A DNA stretch of 64,000 nt from Amphimallon solstitiale. Taxonomy: Eukaryota; Arthropoda; Insecta; Coleoptera; Scarabaeidae. The notes below the pieces were generated by a model, which was given only the letters and a program-made list of their open reading frames with translations, was not told the DNA's origin and searched no databases. Made by a program: the position numbers and the translations under genes. Below, in pieces: positions 13,001 to 21,299 of the stretch (position 1 is its first letter; every line of letters starts with the position of its first letter). The stretch spans positions 112,167,394 through 112,231,393 of the forward strand of contig OY720681.1 in NCBI GenBank assembly GCA_963170755.1. The letters run 5' to 3'.

Positions 13001-16000
13001 AGTATTTTTTTATCAAGAAAACCATATACAGATAAATTAGATATATATTTAACAAAAGTAAATGTTAAATTAATATATACAGATGTATTATTGTGGTTTT
13101 ACATTAGATGTGCCCACGGTGTAAATAACGAACGATCTGCAAATTTTCTATTCAAAAACTATTCTTTCATTCAAGGGTAAATTGTCATGAATTTCTAGTA
13201 AGTCTTCACTTAAAATTTGGTAATATTATTGCTGGGTAAAATTTCCATCGACGAAGACTGGACCTGCTATTCGTCCATCAAATATTTCACACCAGACATT
13301 TAGTGAAATGTTATTTGTGCAGGTTGTTATATAGAAACGTGGATTTTGTACATTCCAGTACCGATTACGTTTTTCTTTATTTGTAAATTGCCATTCGTTA
13401 GACTATCGTATTGTAAGTTTGTAAAACAACGGTTCACGCCTTAACTGATTTAAAAAAAAAATTGGATCTTGCGCGGTACAAATGATTTGTACTTATGTTT
13501 TTTCAAAACTGGACATAAATTTATCCTAGAAACTTGTAGATTTAAAGCAATATCTCTTACAATGTCTAATGATTCTCCTCAACACATAGTAAAACATTCA
13601 TCTCTAAATTTTCATCTCGAAATTGCCGATTTTGTTTTCTAGCTATTTTTAAAGCATCCATCCATGCCTTCTCAAATTGAATCCCAATCGACTAAACTGA
13701 CTGAATGGTACACGCTTGTCCGGGAAGCGTTCTCTATAGATTCTACAACTTTGCGCACTGTTTTTGTGACACGCAAAATAAACTTCAAGCCACAAACTCG
13801 TTATTCATTATGACATGATGACAACTGAAACAATTAAAATTGGTTTGATGGTACTTACTGACATAAAATTCACATGGTAACAATAATGTCTAAGCACTCT
13901 ATCACTAATAGAATACAAGTATTTTTGAAATGTTTTTTTTTTTATTTTTCTACAACTTGAAATGAAACAAAAACAGGTATTGTGCTCAGTGATGTAAAAT
14001 TACCGTAATTTATATTTTTGGTAAATTACCGTGGTAAATTACTGCTTTTTTTAACAAGATTTATTCTTGCGTAACTTACCATTTTTTGAGTAAATTACCA
14101 TGGCAATTTAAAGGTCGGTAATTTTCCAAAAATATAAATTACGATAATTTTACATCACTGAATTTGTGCTACATCATTGAATCAAAAAAAAATCTTTATC
14201 AAAGTATGTGAAAAAAGTAGCAGGTGGCCATTTAACATAAAAAACTTAATTATTAAAATAAAATTTGATATTTCTCTAATAGTACTATTTAAGTGCTTTA
14301 ATATGATATGTCGATTTTACAAACTAATTTCAAATAAAGGTGCTACGAGATGGGGCGTTTTTTTTTGTGGACACCTAGTATTTGAAGGGTTTAGTAAAGT
14401 AGCGTCAATTAATGACAAGTTGCACATGTTTTTTTATTTGTTGTTGTAAGAAATAGTAATTCATGAAGCCTCTTGCCCCCTCTTTTTTTACATATTTAAC
14501 CATTAAAATAATCGAGTTTTATTATACTCAGCTGTACGAGAATTTTGCTGAACCATTTAATCTTTGGGAATGCAAACTGGCTATTATAGATTGCGCTGGC
14601 TATTCGGATGTAAAACTAGTCGAAACAATATGGAGGAACATATTCCAAGATGAAATTAGGAAATCAAGTGGGACGAGTAATGATAAAATTACACAAATAT
14701 TATCAAAATTGCGACAGTTATCAAGATTATATAAATATTCGGGCAATTGCTTTCCTTTAGGTAAATATTTAAACAATGTCTTTCATCTAATGCTACTTTC
14801 AATTTTACGTTCACAGCTTACATTGTAAGGGAATTGGAATACATCAGTGCCAAACTAAAAGCTGATGTTACACTAGTGCCAAACTTCTTTATTTCTATAG
14901 AAGTACCAACTGATGCATTAATAAATACCTACAACGAGTATGCGCATACTATATAATACGAAAATAACCTATTTAACGAGTTTTGTATTTCAGATTGATC
15001 TCACAGTCGATAACGGATAGATTTTGGACGTCTGAAGAGAATGAATTTCGTTTTTTCGAAATCTTAATTGTTGTTATCAGTGCTTTTGTCGAAATGCACG
15101 AGTTGTACACCAATGTTGAAAAGTAAGCGCCATCTATTGTTATTTTTGTCTTTTGAATATACATTTATGCTTAATATCATTCATATGCTTTACATACAAA
15201 ATCGTTTCAATTCCCATTAAAAGGAATTGACAAATACTAAAGTTTAAATACAGAGAGGTTTAAAACGACTATCTACCGCTCTGGTAATTCATTTACTGGG
15301 TGTACCACGTAAAATTCCCAGGTTAAATATCTCGAAAACGGATAAAGGATATTTGAATGTTATAAAAAGCAGTTACTAAAGAGTGCAATCGAGTCTAGTT
15401 TGCTCTCACAATTGTGTTTTATTACGTGAATATATAGATGGCGCTGCGATTAAATGAATTTTTTGATTGCCATAATCTTCATTTGTTTTTTATTTGAAGA
15501 GTATTGATATTAATGTAAATTTTATTATTTGTATTAGTTTCCAAAATTCAACGGTTTCATGGATTTTCGTGTTTAAATAAAGTAAGAGTAATTTCAATTT
15601 TTGTCTTGTGTAAAACACAATTTAGTAACTGCATTTTGCAAAATTCAAATATCTTTATCCGTTTCCGAGATATTTGACCTGGGAGTTTTAAGTGGTTCAT
15701 CGTGCATATGACACATTTATGCGGCACATGCAGCATAAATTGATTAGTAAGCAAGATGTCCAGACATTTATTATTTACCTATTTTTGTCTATACTCGTCA
15801 CAACACGAATGTAGGTTCCCACGTTTTCATCTTTCGAGAATAATAATAGTATAACTTCGATTCACATTGTTGAAATTGATTCTGCTAACTTCTAAATATT
15901 AGCCCTTATGTAGCGCCATGTAGTAGTAAATGAACCCAGTATTGTAAAGAATTTTGTTTCGTTTTCGATGCCGCACCCTGTATAATAAAACCATCGCAGA

Positions 16001-16616
16001 AAGTAAAACTTTAAAATATAAAAATAGGTTTCAAATAAACCGACAGTAATTAGCTTCCTTTATCTCTTTAAAATGATTACATACACCAGCCAAACTTGGT
16101 GAACATCTCAGAAGTAAATAGGTTTGTTCGGGTTTAATATTACGAACGGTTCTAACACAGTTCTGTTACTGCGCAGAACTGTATGCGTCATAGTACACCG
16201 TTCGGAACGGTCTGGGAACGGTTCCGAACGATTCGATGCCTTTATTCCGAATTAGTTCTACAGTTCTAGAACGGTTCCAGAACTGACAATCAGAAACCAA
16301 AACACGATATTTTTAGTTCAAGAACAGTTCCGGAAACCCGAACACTTAACATATTTCTGCGCATGACGTGAACTGTTCTGGAATCGTTCTTAGCGAAACA
16401 AAAACAAACCTAATGTTAATTGAATATTCGTACACATATGAATGAAGTTGTCGATGATAGATGTTATAATATTTTCATTTGTTTTTCAGGAGAAAATTAA
16501 TTGCCTTATGTCAAGATACCGTTGCAAGTTTGTTATCTAATTTATACAGTAAAGCAAACACGAACACTTTAATTAATAGTTTAAGGGGTATTCAAGTTCA
16601 ATTGTCTAGATTATAA
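1009..16616 (+). CDS. Nup155: Nucleoporin Nup155 (Nup154 in flies), C-terminal half, 8 exons
   Basis: Scaffold nucleoporin of the inner ring of the nuclear pore; this is the alpha-helical C-terminal half. Exons I can place: 1009-1277, 3320-3452, 9734-9993, 10056-10296, 14532-14760, 14817-14937, 14994-15122 and 16490-16616 (stop TAA 16614-16616). Every junction has AG/GT borders and the phases join without a break, giving about 500 residues. Family-typical stretches are FELCQQFTALKAY and VIELCTLCASKIDP (exon 1), LWKYYESNNNHASAAKVL (exon 3), RLGYLARSIMCM (exon 4), WECKLAIIDCAGYSD (exon 5) and a short terminal exon ending QVQLSRL. Exon 1 starts in phase 0 after TTAG at 1005-1008, so upstream exons lie outside the window. 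The 6.3-kb third intron and the 4.2-kb intron before exon 5 are inflated by transposons, but no visible exon is broken. Homology is recalled, not searched. Confidence 0.88.
1746..2916 (-). mobile_element. Tc1/mariner-type element, decayed, with TIRs and TA duplication
   Basis: The ends are near-perfect inverted repeats: CATTTAGTTGCAAAAAAA at 1746 and its complement ending at 2916. Each is flanked by TA (1744-1745 and 2917-2918), the Tc1/mariner target. The 1171-bp element encloses a transposase N-terminus on the minus strand (1993-2322) and further degenerate sequence to its left. It is too short for a whole transposase, so it is a deleted copy. It sits in the Nup155 intron between exons 1 and 2 (1278-3319). 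Confidence 0.65.
1993..2322 (-). pseudogene. Tc1-like transposase N-terminus (HTH), broken
   Basis: The minus-strand frame starts at the ATG at 2322-2320 (MYINEGKNVKIM, then MLTTPEKVRAIILFDNG) and continues as VARELNVSHTSINKLL, a helix-turn-helix of the kind that opens Tc1/mariner transposases. An in-frame TGA lies at 2227-2229, between the two helices. The frame runs on to 1993 through a poorly conserved second DNA-binding region and stops. No DDE catalytic region follows inside the element. It was presumably the transposase of the surrounding TIR element. Confidence 0.5.
2919..3319. other. Nup155 intron, no recognised feature
   Basis: Remainder of the intron between the first and second visible exons. 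It ends in a normal acceptor (TTTTCAG at 3319). Confidence 0.5.
4248..4814 (+). pseudogene. Degenerate reading frames near the left end of the 4058-9588 element
   Basis: Two short plus-strand frames (4248-4478 and 4536-4814) cover this stretch. The second is strongly basic around KKKRSNKLIHRRQGTS and ends with a hydrophobic tail. I recognise neither. They may be remnants of the element's own gene, or chance. Confidence 0.2.
5193..5306. repeat. Palindromic repeat (MITE-like hairpin)
   Basis: The outer arms 5193-5230 and 5272-5306 pair over about 35 bases (GCATTTAATG...ATTAAGACAC on the left). A second, inner palindrome at 5239-5265 is centred on CGAGGCGAAGCCGAG. The whole can fold as one interrupted hairpin. 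No target duplication was identified. Confidence 0.5.
5638..5735. repeat. Tandem repeat, 42-bp period, about 2.3 copies
   Basis: CCTATTGGATATAAACTTGT recurs at 5641 and 5683 with following bases conserved (ATCGTAATGAAAA / ATCATAATGAAAA). A third partial unit, GTATCGTAATGG, follows. Confidence 0.6.
6423..8280 (-). mobile_element. Complete mariner element, DD41D (rosa-like), ~300-bp TIRs
   Basis: This 1858-bp element is bounded by TA (6421-6422 and 8281-8282) and begins CAGGGCAATCCAAATTAAGT. The two ends are inverted copies for about 300 bases (6423-6722 versus 7980-8280), with only scattered differences and small indels. It carries one uninterrupted transposase gene on the minus strand. Near-identical arms plus an open gene suggest a recent insertion. 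It is nested inside the 4058-9588 element in a Nup155 intron. Confidence 0.92.
6791..7852 (-). CDS. Mariner (DD41D) transposase, 353 aa, apparently intact
   Basis: Cut-and-paste transposase of the IS630/Tc1/mariner superfamily, acting in the nucleus on its own TIRs. Residues 1-115 include helix-turn-helix segments; SLSH-type residues near 97-101 and GTVHRILKKHKFIPYK mark the second one. The catalytic acidic residues are D156 (ILWTDESNF), D247 (HFQQDGAPAH) and D289 (RSPDLTPLDFFLWG). There are 41 residues between the last two, the DD41D spacing associated with the rosa lineage. FNVWCGLIGSWIVGPFFYEG at about 193-212 is the family signature strand. Length is normal for mariners. The ATG at 7852 is the first in frame and lies just inside the right TIR. 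No stop or frameshift is visible. Confidence 0.92.
   Translation of the reverse strand: MIFTHSEKCDMLESYLVCRKSSRRAKEHYAELYPLRTQPHEQYFLRLNRKFRGNESVFAKTRTKRTFIKSEATEIAVIAYFEANRENSILDIVNESDLSHGTVHRILKKHKFIPYKYKPVQVFLPGDPERRMFFCHWYLNFCRQNVNNFRYILWTDESNFSNSGMYNKKNHHYWSKENLLLVNPRRPQVRFSFNVWCGLIGSWIVGPFFYEGTLTGERYIEFLTEILNNFLDDLDLISRQNLHFQQDGAPAHNYRDTHQLLNTIFNTSWIGTNGPIQWPLRSPDLTPLDFFLWGYLKNQIYKQRYENVNALKIAVSEKINQIDGRTILKAVREVRKRVQKCIELQGGIFEHLL
8554..9000 (+). pseudogene. Charged coiled-coil-like frame, broken, unrecognised
   Basis: An ATG at 8554 opens a very charged frame (Lys/Glu-rich, QRKQGALVEEKTKMEEFG) that stops near 8730. A second frame continues the same character, including KILEESHRKLAQALEKND and LLEGLLTRRKKEEEKTKEID, so a frameshift has split one helical, coiled-coil-like protein. 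It lies near the right end of the 4058-9588 element and may be what is left of its gene. I do not recognise the family. Confidence 0.3.
10297..10644. other. Nup155 intron, no recognised feature
   Basis: AT-rich intron sequence between the donor at 10297 and the mariner beginning at 10645. Confidence 0.5.
10645..12202 (-). mobile_element. Second mariner element, DD41D, ~190-bp TIRs
   Basis: The element starts CAGTATGTCCACGGATCGAG and ends with the complement, flanked by TA (10643-10644 and 12203-12204). Inverted arms of about 190 bases (10645-10834 and 12013-12202) differ at only a few positions. At 1558 bp it is a different family from the 6423-8280 copy: neither termini nor protein match closely. 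Its transposase gene has a single frameshift. It lies in the Nup155 intron 10297-14531. Confidence 0.9.
10871..11925 (-). pseudogene. Mariner (DD41D) transposase with one frameshift
   Basis: The N-terminal part runs from the ATG at 11925 (MKMLSKDQRIYLIQCYGKGN) to a stop near 11557. It includes the helix-turn-helix segments and ends RKFHPYKPILIMH. The rest continues one frame over, from about 11566 (HALEPGDPAKRLYFCLWM) to the stop at 10871. The catalytic motifs are all present: IIFSDEATF, CYFQQDGCPAH and RSPDLTMADFYLWG, again with 41 residues between the second and third aspartates. The two frames overlap at about 11557-11570, so a 1-base indel is the simplest lesion. It is otherwise complete and was probably active recently. 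Confidence 0.85.
12300..12950 (-). repeat. Three copies of a GGCGCC block, possible LTR/primer-binding-site fragments
   Basis: TTGGGCGCCAAAATT near 12306, GTGGACGCCAAAATTGT near 12468 and TTGGGCGCCAAAATTGT near 12922 recur in similar contexts (CCCCA/CCCCTATG before, AAATTG after). Read on the minus strand this is TTTTGGCGCCCAAC, which resembles the primer-binding site that follows an LTR in some retrotransposons. No gag/pol is present and LTR borders are not defined, so the identity is tentative. Confidence 0.35.
13150..13800 (-). pseudogene. Mariner-like transposase relic
   Basis: Minus-strand fragments in shifting frames read, in order, YRERFPDKRVPFSQF (start of a mariner DNA-binding region), ISLNVWCEIFDGRIAG with PVFVDGNFTQQ (the NVWC...GP strand of the catalytic core) and EIHDNLPLNERI. 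The order and spacing match mariner transposases, but stops and frameshifts are frequent and the third catalytic region is missing. TIRs are not recognisable. This is an old insertion in the Nup155 intron. Confidence 0.6.
13987..14160. mobile_element. hAT-like MITE, 174 bp
   Basis: CAGTGATGTAAAATTACCG at 13987 is matched by the complement ending CATCACTG at 14160. The arms pair for about 45 bases with few mismatches. Left flank ATTGTGCT and right flank AATTTGTGCT are similar but not perfectly placed, which would fit an 8-bp duplication blurred by a small indel. No coding capacity. Confidence 0.6.
14161..14531. other. End of Nup155 intron
   Basis: AT-rich sequence ending in the acceptor before the exon at 14532. 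A 90-aa open frame here (14177-14449) shows no domain and is taken as chance. Confidence 0.4.
15296..15705. mobile_element. MITE with ~75-bp inverted arms, mariner-like
   Basis: The left arm from about 15301 (TGTACCACGTAAAATTCCCA, then GGTTAAATATCTCG) is repeated inverted at about 15625-15699 (GAGATATTTGACCTGGGAG). The arms pair over roughly 75 bases with several mismatches. The left end CTGGGTG after TA (15294-15295) is mariner-like. A second mariner-like terminus, GCACCCTG followed by TA, lies at 15972-15981, so the true right boundary may be there. No protein frame. It lies in the last Nup155 intron. Confidence 0.5.
16121..16410. mobile_element. MITE rich in GAACGGTTC repeats, TA-flanked
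   Basis: GGTTTGTT at 16121 and its complement ending CAAACC at 16410 are each flanked by TA (16119-16120, 16411-16412). The interior is packed with inverted and direct copies of GAACGGTTC / GTTCCGAAC / AGAACTG motifs. About 290 bp, non-coding, in the last Nup155 intron close to the terminal exon. Confidence 0.55.
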
Positions 16617-17141
16617 GATGTAAAACAGTGCCGATTTATTGTGTTTAAAGATGTGTACTTTCTTTTTTTTAGATACAAAAAATTGTGTTGTTTATATTTT
16701 AATAAATATTACTTATAAATTTGTATTTTTTTTGTATATACATTTTTTTTAGGACAAACTATCTATGATTGAATTGCTTTGGCAAGCGATATGTGCAAAT
16801 AAATTAAAATGGCGATTTGAGATGTTGCAAAATGTAATTTTTAAGTAATATAACCTACGAAAGCCATTTCAGGACTGTCAGAAATAATACTATTTATTCA
16901 TAATTTGACATTTTTTGACGTAATTAACTTTTGACGTGTCTTGTAACTACCATCTGAAGAATATAAGTTTGTCAACAATGATTATCTACTAAACAGAATA
17001 GCCAAGTATTAAATAATAAAATATAGCTGTAGAAAAGTAGTAAACATTATAATAAAGATTATTTATAACAAGTATTCAGATCTGTTGTAACTGGCTTTCA
17101 TATAATAGTATTTTACTAGCAGAAGCTGTATATCCTAATAA
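16617..17141. other. Nup155 3' UTR and intergenic DNA
   Basis: AATAAA-type signals occur near 16699 and 16798, after the stop at 16616. Beyond these there is no recognised gene before the Harbinger terminus. Confidence 0.4.
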
Positions 17142-17328
17142 TGGTGGGATTCTGTAACTTTCTCGGAAGCTCCGATTATCGTAGGCCCTGGCAACGAAGT
17201 GACGTTGCGATGACGATTTCAGAATTTTTATAGTTAGTGACGTAGAACTGTCAAAACGTTCGTGAGTAAAGATTTTGTTGGTTATATTGTGGATATATTA
17301 TTATTATATAATTATTGTTAATATACTG

Positions 17329-17440
17329 TTCCTGTTTGTTTATTTGTTATAATTATTATTGTTCCTGTTTGTTTATTTGTTATATTTATTATTGTTCCTG
17401 TTTGTTTATTCGTTATATTTATTATTGTTTTATATTTGCA
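17329..17440. repeat. Tandem repeat, 32-33-bp period, three copies
   Basis: GTTCCTGTTTGTTTATTTGT repeats at 17329, 17361 and 17394, just upstream of the Harbinger transposase ATG. This could be part of its promoter or 5' UTR. Confidence 0.65.
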
Positions 17441-17443
17441 AAT

Positions 17444-18996
17444 ATGAATGGCTTTATAGCATTATTATTAGATGAAGATCACAACAGGTAGGTAATCGAT
17501 AATATAAAATATATAGAGTATACATAATATTCTCTGTTTTCTTTATTTTAGAAATTATATGCGTATATTCCGAAAACGTTTAAGAGATCACGGAAACCCT
17601 TTTGAAATACCAAACAGGCATTTTAAACAAATGTTTAGACTGAATAAGGACACTGTTCAAAACCTTATCCAGTTATTGGATGGACATATTGAACAAACAA
17701 ATATACCATTACATTTGAAGGTTATTATCATAAACATCACTTGAAATGCATATTAACTTTATAGTGCACATTATAGGTATATATTTGTTACAGGTCTTAA
17801 CAACATTAAATTTCGTAGCATCAGGCAGCTATCAGAATAGTGTTGGTATTAATAGTTTTGTTTCTCTCAGTCAGAGTTCAGTAAGTAGAATAGTTCATCA
17901 GGTCTGTCTTGTAATATCAAATAATTTATTCCCTGAATGGATAAAATTTCCCAGTGATTGTGAATCGAAGAATCGTGTTAAGCAAGGGTAACTATGTTGT
18001 ATCCAATTATTCTAAAAATAATTCTTTATTTTGTTTTTATGATAAAAAATGGGAGACGGGAGATGTATTTTGTTTAATCGATAGCACCCAGTTCATATAT
18101 TTACCAAGGGCAATCATATCTTTTCTAAATGTTCTAAAAATTATTGTTCTGTTTAGTTTTTATGAAAAATGGGGTGCACGAGATGTTCTAGGTGTAATTG
18201 ATGGCACACATGTCGATATACTTGCTCCACCTTTAGCCGATGAAGAACACCCTCCTTTTGTATATATAAATAGAAAAGGCAAACATTCTATAAATGTTAT
18301 GTTGGTCAGTAAGAAATTTAAGAAATGTAATTCAAAGATTTACAATGAAATTATTTTAGATTTGTGATTCAGATGCAAAAATTATTGGTTGCAATGCCCG
18401 GTTTCCAGGATCTGTTCACGATGCAGCGATCTGGCAAACGTCGAACATTAAGCAACACCTGAGAAGACATTTTGAAAATGGAGATAGAAAAACCCATTTA
18501 ATAGGTAATTTAGAAAGTGACTAATAATGCACATCTATATCTACATATTCTAATGCAGGTGATAGTGGCTATCCTTTGGAGCCGTGGTTATTCACCCCAA
18601 TCAATAATGCACAGCCAAACTCCCCTGAAGGAAGGTTTAATAATGAATTGAAGTCAGTGCGTAATGTTATTGAGAGAACAAATGCTATCTTGAAAGGCAG
18701 ATTTCGGTGTCTCTCCAGATTGCGTACATTAATGTACCATCCTATAAAGGCAGCCAATATTATTTATACATGTTGTGTATTGCATAACATGGCATTACGT
18801 ACTAATTTAAATATACATGAGTATCTTGAATATGGAGATGAAATGAATGACGAACAAGGTAATATATTTAAAATAGTGTTTGTTTTCTACACTTTATTTT
18901 GTACATATATTTTTTCTAGATCAAAACCTGGCAAATAATTATTTGGAAATAGGAAGAAAAGTTAGACAGGAATACATTAGCCGTTATAGTACATAG
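17444..18996 (+). CDS. Harbinger transposase nuclease (HARBI1-type), 7 exons, open throughout
   Basis: DDE nuclease that works with the Myb-like partner to mobilise Harbinger elements. Exons: 17444-17487, 17552-17720, 17794-17987, 18157-18304, 18360-18504, 18559-18858 and 18920-18996; each has AG/GT borders and the phases agree. The ATG at 17444 (MNGFIALLLDEDHN) was chosen because it opens the first phase-compatible exon. DDE motifs are GVIDGTHVDIL (first Asp, exon 4), PGSVHDAAIWQ (exon 5), GDSGYPLEPWLFTP (second Asp, exon 6) and SVRNVIERTNAILKGRF (Glu). About 358 residues, normal for the family. No stop or frameshift is seen, so it may be functional. The donor at 17721 (GTTATT) is weak. Confidence 0.85.
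18010..18115 (+). repeat. Decayed duplicate of the transposase exon that carries the first catalytic Asp
   Basis: This intronic stretch is a diverged direct copy of 18126-18220. It includes TTTTTATGA-AAAATGGG, a translated CLIDSTQ that mirrors GVIDGTH, and the preceding TTCTAAAAATTATT. The copy lacks the AG acceptor (TTTATTTTG versus CTGTTTAG), so it is unlikely to be spliced in. It is a relic of a local tandem exon duplication. Confidence 0.6.
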
Positions 18997-18999
18997 CTT

Positions 19000-20274
19000 T
19001 ATAGATACATATATAAATTAAGCAATAGTGATAACACTGATACATAAAAATATATATTGTGCCTGTAATTGCTTTACACTCTGCTATTTGTATTTCACAA
19101 TTTTTACGTTTAACTCTTTCCATTTTTGAGTGAATTTAAATTAATTGTCCAATTTGACGTTCGAATCTTAAGTGGGTTTAAAGGGTTTTCTAGCAGTGAT
19201 TTTTAAAATTATTGACATCAACTTTTAACATAATATGAATTTGAAATTACAAATTATTTGTGCTATTTTATCACATTGGCTATGTTATAGTTGCATGTAA
19301 GTATGGTGATTGTTATTTTGTAAATTAAATACCGATGTAGGCACGACACTGGCGGTAGAACAAATAAAGGAAGACATTTCCAAGTTGCCGATTTAATAAC
19401 ATCAAAATTTCTAAAGCGCAATGTGTAAGTCAATTACAGACACCATTTATATTGATACTGGACCGCATCGAATTTATTATTATAGACACACATTGGTAAA
19501 ACCAATGATCACGAAACTTCACTCTAGTGCAACTCTACACAAATGTTTCAGGCTCATTACTCCCAATCAACTGCTGATGCTGATGTGCCTGAAATGTGTG
19601 CCTGCAGTCGCATTACAGCTAAATTTCTGATGATTCTTTCTACTAAATATATACACATACAGAGATATTATCATTTTTATGCAACCGACAATATTTATGA
19701 CAAGCTTTTATTTCACCAACATTCGATATTATAAGTAATATATCTTACCCATTTCTGGACAGTGGAAGTAAGTATTCTCAATAGAATATGACCTTTCTTT
19801 TTTATTTACAAAATGTTTTAGACAATTTCCTTAAATGTAAGTCTTCAAGTGCATAATATAGTGTAGCTGTTATGTCTGTCATATGCACAATGTTTTGATT
19901 GTTCTTAATATTTCAAGCAAATTGGGTTGGGGTTTATTATTACTTATTCTAATAGTTTCCAATTCATAGTTATATACATATATCGAGACACATACACATA
20001 CACACACACAAACAGAGAGAGAGAGAGAGAATGAAAATAAAACATTGTATTGAGTAGTGACTCTATTTTTAATAATTGGTTCAAAAGCTCAATATTTATG
20101 ATATTGAGCACAAGGAGTAAATAAAATATTAAAATTGCTAGGGATTAAGTAGGTGCTAGCAATTTTAATATACATATGTGTGCAACTACTTGTCAAAGAA
20201 TATGATTTGTTGGCAAAAAAACAAATCACTCTTACTTGATTGATATAAATTTATACTTAATACTTAAATGAAAT
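19000..20274. other. Harbinger interior between the two genes
   Basis: AT-rich spacer with a compound AC/GA microsatellite at about 19990-20031 and an inverted pair, TTAAAATTGCTAGG...GCTAGCAATTTTAA, at 20130-20170. No coding region is recognised. Confidence 0.4.
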
Positions 20275-21232
20275 CTATTGATATTGAAAATTTGGATTTT
20301 CAAATTTATATTTTGCTATTTCAAATTTTAGCTTCTCTCTTTTCACATCAATGTAATTATCACAGAAATTACTTAATATACTAACTAATTGTTCACTGGT
20401 TTCTGTAGACTTATTATTTTGCTCTATTAATGTTCGCGCCAGTTCATGTATTGGTTTTGGTTTTGGCAATTTGCTTTTATTTGGACGGTTCGATTCACTA
20501 GTGCTTGGAATATCAAAGGGGATCAATGGAGTATCTGTGTTGGAACACTCGCCAATTATAACCGTTGAGCCGGTTGGAATATTGCACAAGCTATCACTCT
20601 GAGGCAGTTCATGTACTGGTTTTGGTCATTTGCTTTTATTTGAACGGTTTGATTCACTAGTGCTTGGAACATCAAAGGGGATCAATGGAGTATCTGTGTT
20701 GGAACACTCGCCAATTATAACCGTTGAGCCGGTTGAAATATTGCACAAGCTATTACTCTGAGGCATTTCATCTTCCAGTGCAATGCCGTCATACGTATTC
20801 ACATACGGGGAGCCTGTGACTGTTACTGGGCCCCATACTGAAATTCCTCTCGACTCATATTCAGTTAATCGTAATTGCAGAGACGGACCAGCACCTGTTT
20901 GATTGCGATGTTCAATCATCTTCCTATATTTCGATTTTGTGGCGTATTTCCAATCTGTGAATCTCTAAAAGTTTCTACATTTTAAACAACATTTAATTGC
21001 AAATATATTAGCTTACTCTCTTCCAATCTTTCACAGAGAAAATTGGACCATCATCTGTAGCATTCAGTTGTGCCACTAAAGTAGCCCATTTTTTGTTAAT
21101 GTAATCGTCTTCAAGAGTGGGATTAATAATTCCACTTCGAAATACTTTGTCGTTCTCCATATATTCCAAATACATTTCAAATTGGTGCGGACTTGTATTC
21201 TGCGTCCTTCGCCGCTTAGTGCCGCTTAACAT
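20275..21232 (-). pseudogene. Harbinger Myb/SANT-like accessory gene, one in-frame stop
   Basis: Second Harbinger gene, which normally binds element ends and imports the transposase. Exon 1 is 21232-21017, starting MLSGTKRRRTQNTSPHQFEM; its middle W...L...A pattern and VKDWKR end are typical of Myb/SANT-like domains. The donor is GTAAGC. Exon 2 runs from 20964 (RFTDWKYATKSKYRKM...QNQTGAGPS) down to 20275, ending EKLKFEIAKYKFENPNFQYQ, a likely C-terminal helix. A TGA at 20626-20628 interrupts it. The stop sits in the inner copy of a 165-bp tandem duplication, where a 6-base in-frame deletion changed the lysine/proline stretch. The frame is otherwise preserved on both sides. Confidence 0.8.
20440..20767 (-). 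repeat. 165-bp tandem duplication within the Myb-like gene
   Basis: 20440-20604 and 20605-20767 are near-identical direct copies (both contain ATCAATGGAGTATCTGTGTT). The unit is a multiple of three, so the protein repeats an NKSK...TPLIPFD segment in frame. A 6-base difference in the second copy creates the stop at 20626. Confidence 0.85.
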
Positions 21233-21299
21233 AGTCTTAAAACTATTATTAAAATTGAAATGTATGCATAATGCAAAAAATGCAGTTGTTTAATTAAAA

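Noticed and set aside
19421..19734. Two overlapping frames inside the Harbinger spacer as extra transposon genes
   Set aside because: Harbinger normally has two genes, both already found; these frames lack similarity to either.
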